From Mesorhizobium sp. M7A.T.Ca.US.000.02.2.1 (GTDB lineage: Bacteria; Pseudomonadota; Alphaproteobacteria; Rhizobiales; Rhizobiaceae): a stretch of 64,000 nt of DNA. The stretch's first letter is position 1. Each line of letters begins with the position of its first letter. The stretch spans positions 1 through 64,000 of the forward strand of contig NZ_RZTT01000002.1 of the NCBI RefSeq assembly GCF_003996995.1, read 5' to 3'. Below, piece after piece: positions 8,839 to 17,834 of this stretch. The notes beneath the pieces were generated by a model. The model made no database searches and was not told where the DNA came from. It was given only the letters and a program-made list of their open reading frames with translations. Both the position numbers and the translations under genes were made by a program.

Positions 8839-9593
8839 GCGACCCCTTCAGCCTTGCCGGAAAACGTTTCCTGGTCACCGGCGCCAACACCGGCATCGGC
8901 CAGGGCATCGCCGTATCGATCGCACGCGCCGGGGGCGCGGTGGTCGGCGTCGGCCGCTCGTCGATGGTTGATACGGCAGACAAGGTCGCCGCGCTGGGAG
9001 GGCAATTCGAGGCGGTCAGCGCCGACCTTGCCGACATTTCGGCCGCCGGCCCGTTGCACGACCGGATCTGGGACGAAAGCGGTCCGCTCGACGGGCTGGT
9101 CAACAATGCCGGCATCATCCGCCGCGCCGATGCCGTCGATCTCAGCGAGGCCGATTGGGACGACGTCATGGACGTCAATCTGAAAACGGTTTTTTTGCTC
9201 TGCCAAAGCTTTGCAAGGCGTGCCTTGGCCGCTGAGCGGAAAGGCAAGATCGTCAACATTGCCTCCGTGCTGAGTTTCCAGGGTGGCATCCGCGTTGCGT
9301 CCTACACTGCCTCGAAGCACGGTGTGCTCGGCATCACGCGTCTGCTCGCCTGCGAATGGGCGCAAAAAGGCATCAACGTCAACGCCATCGCGCCGGGCTA
9401 TATCGAGACCAACAACACGCAGGCGCTGCGCGCCGATCCCGACCGCAGCGCCGCCATCCTGGCGCGTATCCCGGCCGGCCGCTGGGGCGAGGCGGGCGAC
9501 ATTGGCGACGCCGCCGTCTTCCTGCTGGCGCCGGCATCGGACTATATGCATGGAGCGGTGGTGCCGGTGGATGGCGGCTGGCTGGCGCGCTAG
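8835..9593 (+). CDS. kduD: 2-dehydro-3-deoxy-D-gluconate 5-dehydrogenase (SDR)
   Basis: A classical SDR of 252 residues. The cofactor motif TGANTGIGQGIA is near the N-terminus, then NNAGI, a catalytic serine in IASVLSF, YTASKHG (Tyr-x-x-x-Lys) and the APGYIETNNTQAL loop. It begins with GTG in a GTGA overlap with the kduI stop. It reduces 2,5-diketo-3-deoxygluconate to 2-keto-3-deoxygluconate. Substrate assignment rests on the KduI partner and on close KduD-like segments. Confidence 0.93.
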   Translation: MSDPFSLAGKRFLVTGANTGIGQGIAVSIARAGGAVVGVGRSSMVDTADKVAALGGQFEAVSADLADISAAGPLHDRIWDESGPLDGLVNNAGIIRRADAVDLSEADWDDVMDVNLKTVFLLCQSFARRALAAERKGKIVNIASVLSFQGGIRVASYTASKHGVLGITRLLACEWAQKGINVNAIAPGYIETNNTQALRADPDRSAAILARIPAGRWGEAGDIGDAAVFLLAPASDYMHGAVVPVDGGWLAR

Positions 9594-9646
9594 CGAGGTT
9601 CATCGTTTAGCGGAAACGCTGAACCGCGCTATCTCATTGTTCTAAC

Positions 9647-9690
9647 GCAATTCCGGACGGAAAACCGTTTCACACTTTTCCTGGAATTGC
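9647..9690. repeat. intergenic palindromic repeat, copy 1
   Basis: GCAATTCC and GGAATTGC are terminal inverted arms around CGGAAAACCG and TTTCACACTTTTCC. The same arms and core recur at 10051-10118 on the other side of kdgF. It resembles the short dispersed palindromes common between genes in Mesorhizobium and other rhizobia. Confidence 0.75.
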
Positions 9691-9705
9691 TCTGAGGAGA
9701 CAACA

Positions 9706-10044
9706 ATGACCGCAAAGATTTTCGCGCAAGCCGGCGAGGGCGCCTGGACGACAACGCTGGACGGCAACAGGCGGCGCGTCCTCCTGCACACCGATGAGTT
9801 GATGCTGGTCGAATTCGGCTTCGACAAGGGTGGCGTCGGCGCCCTGCATTCGCACCCGCATGTCCAGGCAAGCTACGTCGCCGAAGGCCGCTTCGAGGTG
9901 ACCATCGACGGTCGGACCGAAACCATCGAGACCGGCGGCAGCTTCATCGTGCCGTCCGGTCTGGTGCACGGCGTCAAGGCGCTGGAAGCAGGGCGGCTGG
10001 TCGACAGCTTTACACCGCACCGGGCCGATTTTCTTTCTCTTTGA
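9706..10044 (+). CDS. kdgF: KdgF-type cupin, uronate linearisation
   Basis: A single-domain cupin of 112 residues, the usual length for KdgF. Metal-binding histidines are visible in GALHSHPHVQASYVAEG and later in PSGLVHGVKAL, with the glycine-rich GGSFIVPSG turn between. KdgF proteins speed conversion of unsaturated monouronates (4,5-unsaturated galacturonate) to the linear ketone that KduI uses, which fits its place after kduI-kduD. A GAGGAG site precedes the ATG. The palindromic repeat between kduD and kdgF may modulate expression. Confidence 0.88.
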   Translation: MTAKIFAQAGEGAWTTTLDGNRRRVLLHTDELMLVEFGFDKGGVGALHSHPHVQASYVAEGRFEVTIDGRTETIETGGSFIVPSGLVHGVKALEAGRLVDSFTPHRADFLSL

Positions 10045-10050
10045 TTTGAC

Positions 10051-10118
10051 GCAATTCCCAAGGGAAAACGCTATGCGTTTTTCCCGGGAAAACCGCTTCA
10101 CACTTTTCCTGGAATTGC
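10051..10118. repeat. intergenic palindromic repeat, copy 2
   Basis: The outer arms GCAATTCC/GGAATTGC and the AAAACCGCTTCACACTTTTCC core of copy 1 are repeated. This copy has a longer centre containing another small dyad (GGGAAAACGC / GCGTTTTTCCC). It starts seven bases after the kdgF stop. Confidence 0.75.
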
Positions 10119-10150
10119 TCTAGCCAAGGGTAGGAGATCGAGCAGGGAAG

Positions 10151-10176
10151 ACCCGCACCTCAAAAGAGGCGCGGGT
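10151..10176 (+). terminator. terminator after the uronate operon
   Basis: ACCCGCACCTC, an AAAA loop and GAGGCGCGGGT form a stem with one mismatch, followed by a short T-rich tail. It lies between convergent kdgF and the dehydrogenase gene and could serve both strands. Confidence 0.6.
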
Positions 10177-10299
10177 TGTTGCCTGGGCGCTTGTGGCGCC
10201 GCGGTACTCAAGACATGACCGCAGGATGCGAAACCTGCCGCATGATGGTGAACATAGGCTTAACGCGCCGGGTGTTCGCTATGGCAGTGGCTGCGTCGG

Positions 10300-11721
10300 T
10301 CAGGTGATATGCCGGATCAGGCTGAAGAGCCGCTCGAACGTCTTGCCGTAGGGCGGGCGCAACAAGGCTCCGGCGCTCAGCCGCGACTGGGTGAAAACCG
10401 GCTTCTCCTTGCTGAAGGTCCGGAATCCCCACTCGCCGTGATAGGCGCCCATGCCGCTGGCGCCGACCCCGCCGAAAGGCTGGTTTTCCTGTACCAGATG
10501 CAGCATGCAGTCGTTGATGGTGACACCGCCGGCAATAGTCTCGTGCAGGATGCGTTGACGATTGCCGCTGTCGCGGCCGAACCAGTAGAGCGCCAGCGGG
10601 CGCTCCGCTCCGTTCACATGGGCAATCGCCTCGTCGATCCCGGTGTATTCTACGATGGGCAGCACCGGCCCAAAAATCTCCTCGCGCATCAGCCGCAGGT
10701 TTGCGCCGGCGTTGCGGACCAGGGTCGGCAGCAGCTTCCGGCTTTTGGCACCCAGCTCTTCGCCGGCCGGGTTGATTTCGGTGACATCGGCGCCTGCGTC
10801 ACGCGCTTCAGTGATCATGTCGCGCAGGCGCTGGTGGTGCCGGTCGCTGATGATGGCGGTATAATCGGGGTTGTCGCGCAAGGTCGGGTAGAGCTTCGCG
10901 ATCGCCGTTGCGAGCTTGACAGCGACCGTGCCTGCCTGCCCCTTCGGCACCAGCAGATAATCCGGCGCGATGCAGGTCTGCCCGGCATTCAAGAGCTTGC
11001 CATAGGCAATGCTGGATACCGCCGCATCGAGATCGCAGGACGGATCGAAGATTGCCGGCGACTTGCCGCCGAGTTCGAGCGTGACCGGGGTCAGGTTGGC
11101 GGCCGCGGCGATCGCGACCTGGCGTCCGACCGCGGTCGAGCCGGTGAACAGCAAATGATCGAAAGGCATCGACACGAAGGCCTTTCCCATCTCGGCATCG
11201 CCGGTGATGACGCTGAGCTCATCGGGTGCGAAATGCTCGGCAACGAGTTTGGCCAGCAGCACTGAGAATGCCGGCGTCAATTCGGAAGGTTTTATAAGCA
11301 CGCGATTGCCGGCCGCGAGTGCCGCCGTGACCGGCGCGACAGCGAGCTGGAAAGGATAATTCCAGGGCGACACGATGCCGACCACGCCGAGCGGCTGTGG
11401 AATGAGGCGATTTCTGCCCGGCAGGAACGGCATGGTGGTGGCAATGCGGCGTTCGCGCATCCAGCCCCTGAGATGCGAAAGCGCGTGGCGGATGCCGGCA
11501 CGCACCACGAACAGTTCCGCAAGACGCGTCTCGTGTGCCGAACGGCCACCGAAGTCGGTGTCGATGGCGGTGCAGATGTCGGCTTCATGCCGCTCGGTCA
11601 GCGCCAACAGGCGTTTCAGGCGATCCTTGCGGATGCCAAAGTTGGGGAAAGGCTGCGCCTCGAAGGCGGCGCGCTGCAGGTGGAACCGCTCGCCGAGAAC
11701 ATCCTGTCTGGTCTGCAGCAT
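10300..11721 (-). CDS. calB: coniferyl-aldehyde-type dehydrogenase (ALDH superfamily)
   Basis: A 473-residue NAD(P)-dependent aldehyde dehydrogenase. Typical ALDH segments are IVSPWNYPFQLAVAPVTAAL, the GSTAVGR cofactor loop, the glutamate motif LELGGKSPAIF and the catalytic cysteine in NAGQTCIAPDY. The long C-terminal tail after GMGAYHGEWGFRTFSK is typical of the class 3-like, membrane-associated ALDHs that include coniferyl aldehyde dehydrogenase. GGGAGG lies ahead of the ATG. The gene stands alone, so the physiological aldehyde is not shown by context. Confidence 0.85.
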   Translation of the reverse strand: MLQTRQDVLGERFHLQRAAFEAQPFPNFGIRKDRLKRLLALTERHEADICTAIDTDFGGRSAHETRLAELFVVRAGIRHALSHLRGWMRERRIATTMPFLPGRNRLIPQPLGVVGIVSPWNYPFQLAVAPVTAALAAGNRVLIKPSELTPAFSVLLAKLVAEHFAPDELSVITGDAEMGKAFVSMPFDHLLFTGSTAVGRQVAIAAAANLTPVTLELGGKSPAIFDPSCDLDAAVSSIAYGKLLNAGQTCIAPDYLLVPKGQAGTVAVKLATAIAKLYPTLRDNPDYTAIISDRHHQRLRDMITEARDAGADVTEINPAGEELGAKSRKLLPTLVRNAGANLRLMREEIFGPVLPIVEYTGIDEAIAHVNGAERPLALYWFGRDSGNRQRILHETIAGGVTINDCMLHLVQENQPFGGVGASGMGAYHGEWGFRTFSKEKPVFTQSRLSAGALLRPPYGKTFERLFSLIRHIT

Positions 11722-12009
11722 CGCATCCTCCCTGGCTAGCGGAGCCGAGCTTACATTGCTGGGTGAAGGAATCCAGCGAGGTAAAGGTGTTGCAAGGGAA
11801 GGCGCAGGCTGCAGGCGACCTGTTCCTGTTGTGGCACGATGACAGCTGCGCTAAGGCATGGTGCCCATGCAGAGAGTCGTTTTGACCGATTTCCCATCCT
11901 CTCCCATCCAGGAATTCCAGTCCGGTGTCTGCCTGATGCTGATATCGAGTATCTTGGCCATGGACCCCAAGCGGCGCGTTTCGTGCCGGGCGGCCCAGCG
12001 GAATTGCGG

Positions 12010-12771
12010 ATGAAGGGCGCTCACAGGCTTGAGGCTGCGTTTGGAGCGGCTGCGCGAAGGATTGTGCGGGAGTTTCTGCGGTTCGTGCCGCTGTCTCTGA
12101 AACAGCGCATGCAAAAACACACATACGCACGCGCGGCGCCCGCCAACAGAATTTTCATTTCGGGTTGCGCGCGCAGCGGCACGACGCTGACACAGCGGCT
12201 GATGAGGTGTTTCGAGGACATTTTCGTCCATCCACCCGAAGCGCGATACACAATGCTGGACATGTTGGACCGGCCGGAATCGAACCTCGTCGTCAAGCGC
12301 GATGCGCGCGGTTTTGCGCATCTGGCGAAGCTCCCTCCCTCCATCGGCTTGATCTATTGCGTGCGCCATCCGTTCGACACGCTGACAAGTTCGCATCCGC
12401 AAACACGCAACGAGCGTCGGTTCCACGTCACGCCGCATCGCTGGCTAGCCGAATACGACGCGCTGACCCGGCTGAAGAATGCACAACCGCACCGGCAGAT
12501 ACTCTTTGTCCGCTACGAAGACATGATCGGCGTGCCCGATGCGCAGCAGGACAAAATCGCGCAGTCGTTCGGACTGACACCGCGCATTCGTTTCAGCGAG
12601 AATCCGGACAATCCGATCCGGTTGGCTTCGTTGAGAAAATGGGAAAGGAATGAAGAATTCAGGAGTTATCTCGGCGGCCTGCCCCCGGCATTTCTCGTCC
12701 GAGTCCAGCGTTTCTGCGCCGAGTTCGGCTATGACATGCCAATGAGCACGCCGACCGTGGACGCGCGGTGA
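12010..12771 (+). CDS. sulfotransferase family protein
   Basis: A protein of about 253 residues. The N-terminal SGCARSGTTLTQRLM is the 5'-phosphosulfate loop of PAPS-dependent sulfotransferases. YCVRHPFDTLTSS resembles the 3'-phosphate-binding segment, and LFVRYEDMI is the usual following strand. The start is uncertain: an upstream ATG at 11839 extends the frame by 57 residues of low-complexity sequence, so the ATG at 12010 is preferred. Its stop overlaps the recQ start. The substrate is unknown; rhizobial members sulfate polysaccharides or Nod factors, but nothing here decides this. Confidence 0.7.
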   Translation: MKGAHRLEAAFGAAARRIVREFLRFVPLSLKQRMQKHTYARAAPANRIFISGCARSGTTLTQRLMRCFEDIFVHPPEARYTMLDMLDRPESNLVVKRDARGFAHLAKLPPSIGLIYCVRHPFDTLTSSHPQTRNERRFHVTPHRWLAEYDALTRLKNAQPHRQILFVRYEDMIGVPDAQQDKIAQSFGLTPRIRFSENPDNPIRLASLRKWERNEEFRSYLGGLPPAFLVRVQRFCAEFGYDMPMSTPTVDAR

Positions 12772-14612
12772 TGCAGGCACCGGCGGCCGTCGCGACAGAA
12801 GAGCGAGATCCCAAGCGGCGCGTGCTGAAGGACGTGTTCGGCTTCGATGATTTTCGCCCCGGCCAGGCCGATGTCATGGATGCGCTGCTGGCCGGGCGGC
12901 ATGTCCTGGCCGTCATGCCGACGGGTGCGGGCAAATCGCTCTGCTACCAGGTCCCGGCACTTGTCCTGGGCGGGCTCACCATTGTCGTTTCGCCGTTGGT
13001 GGCGCTGATGCAGGATCAGGTCGCCGCCTTGCGGCTTGCCGGCGTGGCTGCCGATACGATCAATTCCTCGATCGACCGCGATGCCAATATCGCCGCATGG
13101 CGTCGCGTCGCCTCGGGCCAGACGCGCCTGCTCTATCTCGCGCCGGAGCGGCTGATGACCGAGCGGATGCTCGAGGCGCTGGCCAGGCTCGATGTCAGCC
13201 TGATCGCCGTCGACGAGGCGCATTGCATCTCGCAATGGGGGCCGGCGTTCCGGCGCGAATACGAGGATTTGTCGCGGCTGCGCGGCATCTTCCCCAACGT
13301 GCCGATCATCGCGCTGACGGCAACGGCGGACGAAGGCACGCGCACCGATATCGAAGCCCGGCTGTTTGCCGAGCGCGTCGAGACCCTGGTGCTGGGCTTC
13401 GACCGGCCGAACATCAAGCTTGCCATCGAGGCCAAGCAGGACAGCAAGCGGCAATTGCTGCGCTTCGTCGAGCGCCATCCCGGCCGCAGCGGCATCGTCT
13501 ACTGCCTGTCGCGCAAGAAGACGGAGGAGATGGCGGCCTTCCTCGAGAAGAACGGCGTCACCGCGCTCGCCTATCATGCCGGCATGAGCAAGGAGGCGCG
13601 TGACGCCAACCAGAACAGCTTCATGACCCTTTCAGGCGTCGTCATGGTGGCGACCATCGCTTTCGGCATGGGCATCGACAAGCCTGACGTCGCCTATGTC
13701 TTCCACACCGACATGCCGGGCAGCCTGGAGGCCTACTACCAGGAGATCGGCCGCGCCGGCCGCGATGGGCGGGACGCCGAGGCACATATGCTGTTCGGCC
13801 TTGGCGATATCCGCATGCGCCGGATGTTCATCGACGATGAAGATGCGCCGGCCGAGCACAAGAGGCGCTCACATGGCCGGCTCGACACGCTGATCGGCTA
13901 TTGCGAGACGGCGCAGTGCCGCCGCCAGGTGCTGCTCGGCTATTTCGGCGAGGACGCGCAGCCTTGCGGCAATTGCGACACCTGCCTCGACCAGGCGCCG
14001 CGCGCCGACGGCGGAGCGGAGGCGCGGATCATCCTGGCAGCCATCGCGCAGAGCGGCGAACGCTTCGGTGCCGGCCATGTCATCGACATCCTGCTCGGCC
14101 ATGAAACCGAGAAGGTGCTTGCCAGGAACCAGCAGAGGCTCACGAGTTTCGGCAGCGGTCTGGCGCACAAGAAGGATTTCTGGCTGTCGCTGATCCGGCA
14201 GCTCGTCGCCGGCGGGTTTCTGATGCCGGATCCGGCCGGTCATGGCGGCCTCGCCATCGCCGAAAAGGGCCATGCGCTTGGCCGTGGCGAGATGCCGTTC
14301 CATTATCGTGTCGAGGTGCGCAGCCGCGCCTTGCGCGGCAAGACGCGCTCCGGGCAGGATTTCGGGCAATCGGATGTGGACACCGGGCTGCTGGCCGCGC
14401 TGAAGACCTTGCGACTGCGGCTCGCCAAGGAGCGTCAGGTGCCGGCCTATGTGGTGTTTTCCGATCGCACCCTGATCGACATGGCCGAGCGCCGCCCGCA
14501 CGACCTCGACGCCTTCGCTGAAGTGAATGGAGTTGGGGCGGCAAAGCTGAAGGAGTTCGGCCAGGTTTTTCTGAGTGCGATTGCCGAGCACCAATCCGAT
14601 GGCTCGGCCTGA
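12771..14612 (+). CDS. recQ: ATP-dependent DNA helicase RecQ
   Basis: A 613-residue RecQ with all helicase motifs: MPTGAGKSLCYQ (Walker A), DEAHCISQWGPAFR (DEAH box), ALTATAD, a YHAGM segment, FGMGIDKPDV and QEIGRAGRDG. A zinc-binding region follows with cysteines in CETAQCRRQ and PCGNCDTC, then winged helix and a C-terminal HRDC domain (MAERRPHDLDAFAEVNGVG). It unwinds duplex and recombination intermediates 3' to 5'. The TGATG overlap with the sulfotransferase stop supports the ATG at 12771; a GTG one codon earlier is also possible. Confidence 0.95.
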   Translation: MQAPAAVATEERDPKRRVLKDVFGFDDFRPGQADVMDALLAGRHVLAVMPTGAGKSLCYQVPALVLGGLTIVVSPLVALMQDQVAALRLAGVAADTINSSIDRDANIAAWRRVASGQTRLLYLAPERLMTERMLEALARLDVSLIAVDEAHCISQWGPAFRREYEDLSRLRGIFPNVPIIALTATADEGTRTDIEARLFAERVETLVLGFDRPNIKLAIEAKQDSKRQLLRFVERHPGRSGIVYCLSRKKTEEMAAFLEKNGVTALAYHAGMSKEARDANQNSFMTLSGVVMVATIAFGMGIDKPDVAYVFHTDMPGSLEAYYQEIGRAGRDGRDAEAHMLFGLGDIRMRRMFIDDEDAPAEHKRRSHGRLDTLIGYCETAQCRRQVLLGYFGEDAQPCGNCDTCLDQAPRADGGAEARIILAAIAQSGERFGAGHVIDILLGHETEKVLARNQQRLTSFGSGLAHKKDFWLSLIRQLVAGGFLMPDPAGHGGLAIAEKGHALGRGEMPFHYRVEVRSRALRGKTRSGQDFGQSDVDTGLLAALKTLRLRLAKERQVPAYVVFSDRTLIDMAERRPHDLDAFAEVNGVGAAKLKEFGQVFLSAIAEHQSDGSA

Positions 14613-14630
14613 GGTCAGATCAGCGACTGG

Positions 14631-14760
14631 TCACGCGCCCTGAAGCATAGGGATCTTCGGAGAAGGCATCCGTTCCGAGAGCTTCTGTTCCGTCGCCGCC
14701 CATTCCTCCACCGCCATGCCCCCGCGGAGACCGATCAGTTCAATGTTCTCTGGCCGGCCA
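14631..14760 (-). pseudogene. short C-terminal coding fragment, unidentified
   Basis: In one minus frame an uninterrupted protein-like tail reads ENIELIGLRGGMAVEEWAA and continues to a TGA at 14631-14633. No start or upstream continuation is visible, so it looks like the remaining end of a deleted gene. Confidence 0.35.
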
Positions 14761-14779
14761 GTCGACAGATCAGGTTTAG

Positions 14780-14827
14780 ACCGAGGCGTTCATCGACTTC
14801 ATGGCTGAGCATCTGCAACCGCAATAG
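14780..14827 (+). pseudogene. possible LysR-family C-terminal remnant
   Basis: The frame reads TEAFIDFMAEHLQPQ then TAG. This resembles the terminal helix of LysR-type regulators (AFIDFLAEHL pattern). Nothing upstream in this frame continues it. Confidence 0.35.
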
Positions 14828-14871
14828 GTGCCGCTGTCCGATCATTCACCGCAGCGTCGACCCGCTGGGCG

Positions 14872-15768
14872 TCAGTCGCGCGATACAGACAGTCCCGTGA
14901 GAAGCGGAGCGTAGGCAGCGAGCCTGCGGGATATGAACTCCGTGAAGAGCCGCACGCGCTTGGTCTTGCGTGTCTCACCCTGGGTGAGAAGCCAGAGCGT
15001 TCCGTACATGTGCAGGTCGGTGCCCGGCACCCTCACCAGCACGGGGTCGGCATCTCCGACGAAGCACGGCAGTGTCGTGATCCCGAGACCTTGCCGTACG
15101 GCAACGATCTGCGCCTCGGCGTCCGTGGTCCTGAATGGAACCCCCGTGGTGCGAACCTCACCCGCGCTGGCCCATTCCGGAATCCCATGAACGCTTATGA
15201 CGATCCACCGGATGGGATCAGGTGCGCCCGCACGCCACGCGGCCAGGCGATCGCGGGACATGTAGACGCTGCCGAACACCTCCGCTCCCTTCAGGCCGTG
15301 AAGATTGAGCGGCAGGGTTTTGCGGTCGTAGACGACGCGGATCGCCACGTCGGCCTCTCGGTTGGTCAGATTTGCCAGTTCGCCGGACGACAAGATTTCC
15401 ATCTCGATGTCCGGGTGCAGACGCGCGAAGTCGGCGAAGTCCGGCATGAGCAGGTGTGTCGCGAGGGGCGGTGCCAGCGTCACCCGCAGAAGCCCGCGCA
15501 CGCTCTGGTCGCGCCCGAACACGCGCGTCTCCAGCTGGTGAGACGACGCTTCCATTTGGTTCGCGAGCTCGAGGACCTCCTCGCCCGCAGCGGTCAGGCG
15601 ATAGCCCGAAGGCAGCTTTTCGAACATTTGCGCCCCGAGGCGTTCCTCAAGCTGTGCGATGCGTCGCAGCACGGTCGAGTGATTCACCCCGAGCTGCGCG
15701 CCGGCAGCCCGCACCGAGCCTCCGCGTGCGACGGCTAGAAAGTAGCGAATATCATCCCAGTCGATCAT
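14872..15768 (-). CDS. LysR-family transcriptional regulator
   Basis: A 298-residue LysR regulator. The N-terminal helix-turn-helix reads IRYFLAVARGGSVRAAGAQL followed by GVNHSTVLRRIAQLEERLGA. The periplasmic-binding-like effector domain starts near GLLRVTLAPPLA. The ATG at 15768 (MIDWDD) matches the family N-terminus better than the one five codons earlier. It is divergent from the SDR and oxidoreductase genes at 16044 and 16852, which suggests it controls them. The inducer is unknown. Confidence 0.9.
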   Translation of the reverse strand: MIDWDDIRYFLAVARGGSVRAAGAQLGVNHSTVLRRIAQLEERLGAQMFEKLPSGYRLTAAGEEVLELANQMEASSHQLETRVFGRDQSVRGLLRVTLAPPLATHLLMPDFADFARLHPDIEMEILSSGELANLTNREADVAIRVVYDRKTLPLNLHGLKGAEVFGSVYMSRDRLAAWRAGAPDPIRWIVISVHGIPEWASAGEVRTTGVPFRTTDAEAQIVAVRQGLGITTLPCFVGDADPVLVRVPGTDLHMYGTLWLLTQGETRKTKRVRLFTEFISRRLAAYAPLLTGLSVSRD

Positions 15769-16043
15769 GGTGCAATCCGGCACCGCGCGGTGCGCCTTCC
15801 AAACCCCGTATCTAACACATCCTACAGCAGTAGGGGCGGTACATCACGGCTTATGTCGACAGGGCGGCGCAATTCCGAATGGCGGACACGGATCGTCGCG
15901 GCTGGCGTCAGTCCTGAAGGCGGATCGATTTTGCACCACGGATGTGCGCGCTTCCGCACTCACCACCTGACCCCGACGGGCCCATCTAGAGGTCCTCGGG
16001 GCGTACCCGAACGACCAAAGACAGAAGCTGGAAGGATTGAGTC

Positions 16044-16778
16044 ATGGGAAAACTGGACGGTAAGGTTGCGGTTATTACGGGTGGCGCCACCGGCATCGGC
16101 CGCGCCGCAGCGAAGCGCTTCATCGAGGAGGGCGCCTTCGTCTTCATCTTCGGCCGCCGGCAGGACGCGCTAGACGCCGCTGTGGCCGAACTCGGGCCCA
16201 ATGCCCGCGCGGTGAAGGGCTCGGTCTCGGATGAGGCCGACCTTGATCGGCTCTATGCGGCGGTGAAGGCCGAGCGCGGAACCCTCGACATCATCTTCGC
16301 CAACGCCGGGGTGGGAAGCCTGCTTCCGCTCGGCAAGCTCACCGCCGAGCACATTGACGAAACCTTCAACACCAATGTGAAGGGTACGATTTTTACGGTC
16401 CAGAAGGCGCTGCCGCTGATGGGCGAGGGCGGTTCGATTATCCTGACCGGATCGAGCGCCGGCACCACGGGCGCGCCCGCATTCAGCGTCTATAGCGCGA
16501 GCAAGGCGGCCGTGCGCAACCTCGCGCGGACGTGGGCGGAAGACTTGAAAGGCACCGGCATCCGGGTAAACGTGCTGTCGCCCGGGCCGACGGCGACCGA
16601 ACTCGCGAAGGCAGCGATAGGCGAGGAGGGCTTGAAGGTCTTCGCCTCGATGAATCCGCTTCAGCGGATGGCCGATCCAGCGGAGATCGGGGCGGCGGCT
16701 GCGTTTCTCGCGTCGCCCGACAGCAGCTTCATGACCGCCAGCGAGGTCGCCGTCGACGGGGGCTTGGCGCAAATCTGA
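16044..16778 (+). CDS. SDR-family oxidoreductase
   Basis: A 244-residue classical short-chain dehydrogenase/reductase. TGGATGIGRAAAKRF binds NAD(P), FANAG is the structural motif, the catalytic serine is in LTGSSAGTTG and Tyr/Lys in YSASKAAVRN; SPGPTATELAKAA is the substrate-loop region. The substrate is not evident. It lies 265 bases from the divergent LysR gene and 73 bases before the NADP-oxidoreductase gene, so the two enzymes probably form an operon induced through that LysR. Confidence 0.9.
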   Translation: MGKLDGKVAVITGGATGIGRAAAKRFIEEGAFVFIFGRRQDALDAAVAELGPNARAVKGSVSDEADLDRLYAAVKAERGTLDIIFANAGVGSLLPLGKLTAEHIDETFNTNVKGTIFTVQKALPLMGEGGSIILTGSSAGTTGAPAFSVYSASKAAVRNLARTWAEDLKGTGIRVNVLSPGPTATELAKAAIGEEGLKVFASMNPLQRMADPAEIGAAAAFLASPDSSFMTASEVAVDGGLAQI

Positions 16779-16851
16779 CCCGCTACCCCCGCCGTTCATT
16801 CCATTCGATATCCCGAGCCCGCAGGGCCTGGCAAACTGAAGGAGAATATAC

Positions 16852-17451
16852 ATGAGCTATGCAATTATCGGCTTCGGCAAGATCGGCCAAGCTCTTGCCA
16901 AGGCGTTTGCCCGCAACGGCATCGAAGTGTCCGTGGCAACCACGCGCGACCCGGAAAGCTTTGCATCAGCCGCGGCCGCGATCGGACCCACGATCATCCC
17001 GAAAACGCTGGCGGACGCGGTCAAGGCGGACATCATCTTTTTGGCTGTCCGCTTTGAATCGCACCCAGATGTCGCGAAGGCGCTGTCAAGCTGGGAAGGC
17101 AAGACGATCATCGACGCGACGAACGTGTTTCCAGTCCCCGAAGAACTGGACGGTCTGCCGTCCTCCGCCTTCGTCGCAAAGGCGTTCACCGGCGCCAAGC
17201 TCGTCAAAGGCTTCAATCACCTGATTGCGGCCACCCTGGCTGCCGATCCGATCGTCGAGGGCGGCCACCGGGTCGTCTTTCTGTCTGGTGACGACGAGGA
17301 CGCGATCGCTCCCGTGGCGGTCTTGGCCAAACAACTCGGGTTCGCACCGGTCAAGCTGGGGAAGCTCAACGAGGGCGGCGCACTGGTGCACGCACGCGGC
17401 CGCACTTGGGGCCAGCTGATCTTCCAGGATCTGTTCAAGAAGGAGCAATAA
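16852..17451 (+). CDS. NADPH-dependent F420-reductase-like oxidoreductase
   Basis: A 199-residue dinucleotide-binding protein. Its N-terminal AIIGFGKIGQALAKAFARNG is a Rossmann motif of the NpdG / F420-dependent NADP reductase-like family. The family segments FLAVRFESHPDV, TIIDATNVFPVP and KGFNHL follow. Rhizobia are not known for F420, so an NADP-dependent reductase acting on another substrate is likelier. GGAGAA precedes the ATG. Confidence 0.82.
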   Translation: MSYAIIGFGKIGQALAKAFARNGIEVSVATTRDPESFASAAAAIGPTIIPKTLADAVKADIIFLAVRFESHPDVAKALSSWEGKTIIDATNVFPVPEELDGLPSSAFVAKAFTGAKLVKGFNHLIAATLAADPIVEGGHRVVFLSGDDEDAIAPVAVLAKQLGFAPVKLGKLNEGGALVHARGRTWGQLIFQDLFKKEQ

Positions 17452-17540
17452 CGGATTTACCGTGCGCTGTCAGAGTGGCCGGTGTTCGACGCCGGCCACA
17501 TCGTCAGCCGAGCGCGCAAAGTGACGCGCTTGAAAGCGAC

Positions 17541-17834
17541 TTACATCTGCCTGGGATCCTTCGGCCGGCAGGTGCCTGCCACCCATGAATCGTAGTTGCA
17601 ATAGCTGATGTCCCAGCCGGCATCGCGTCTTTTGGACGTTACCTCACGACCGCCCGCGCGGATGGGTCCGAAGCCACCCCAACTGCCATCCGAGCCCTTG
17701 TAATTTCCCATGACGCGATAATTGCAGTTGTTTACGACGAAGTTGCCGTCCATCGACAAGCATGCCGATGCGACAGTGGAAAGACTGAAGAAGGCCGTGC
17801 CGGCGACTGTGATGGCGAAAGAGGCTTTGCGCAT
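17541..17834 (-). CDS. small secreted cysteine-containing protein, unknown
   Basis: A 97-residue protein. It has a clear signal peptide (MRKASFAITVAGTAFFSLST, cleavage likely after VASA) and a mature part with four cysteines (CLSMDG, NNCNYRV, SYCNYDS, GTCRPKD) and many Gly, Ser and Trp. The spacing allows two disulfides in the periplasm. GGAG precedes the ATG. No family is recognised. Confidence 0.65.
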   Translation of the reverse strand: MRKASFAITVAGTAFFSLSTVASACLSMDGNFVVNNCNYRVMGNYKGSDGSWGGFGPIRAGGREVTSKRRDAGWDISYCNYDSWVAGTCRPKDPRQM

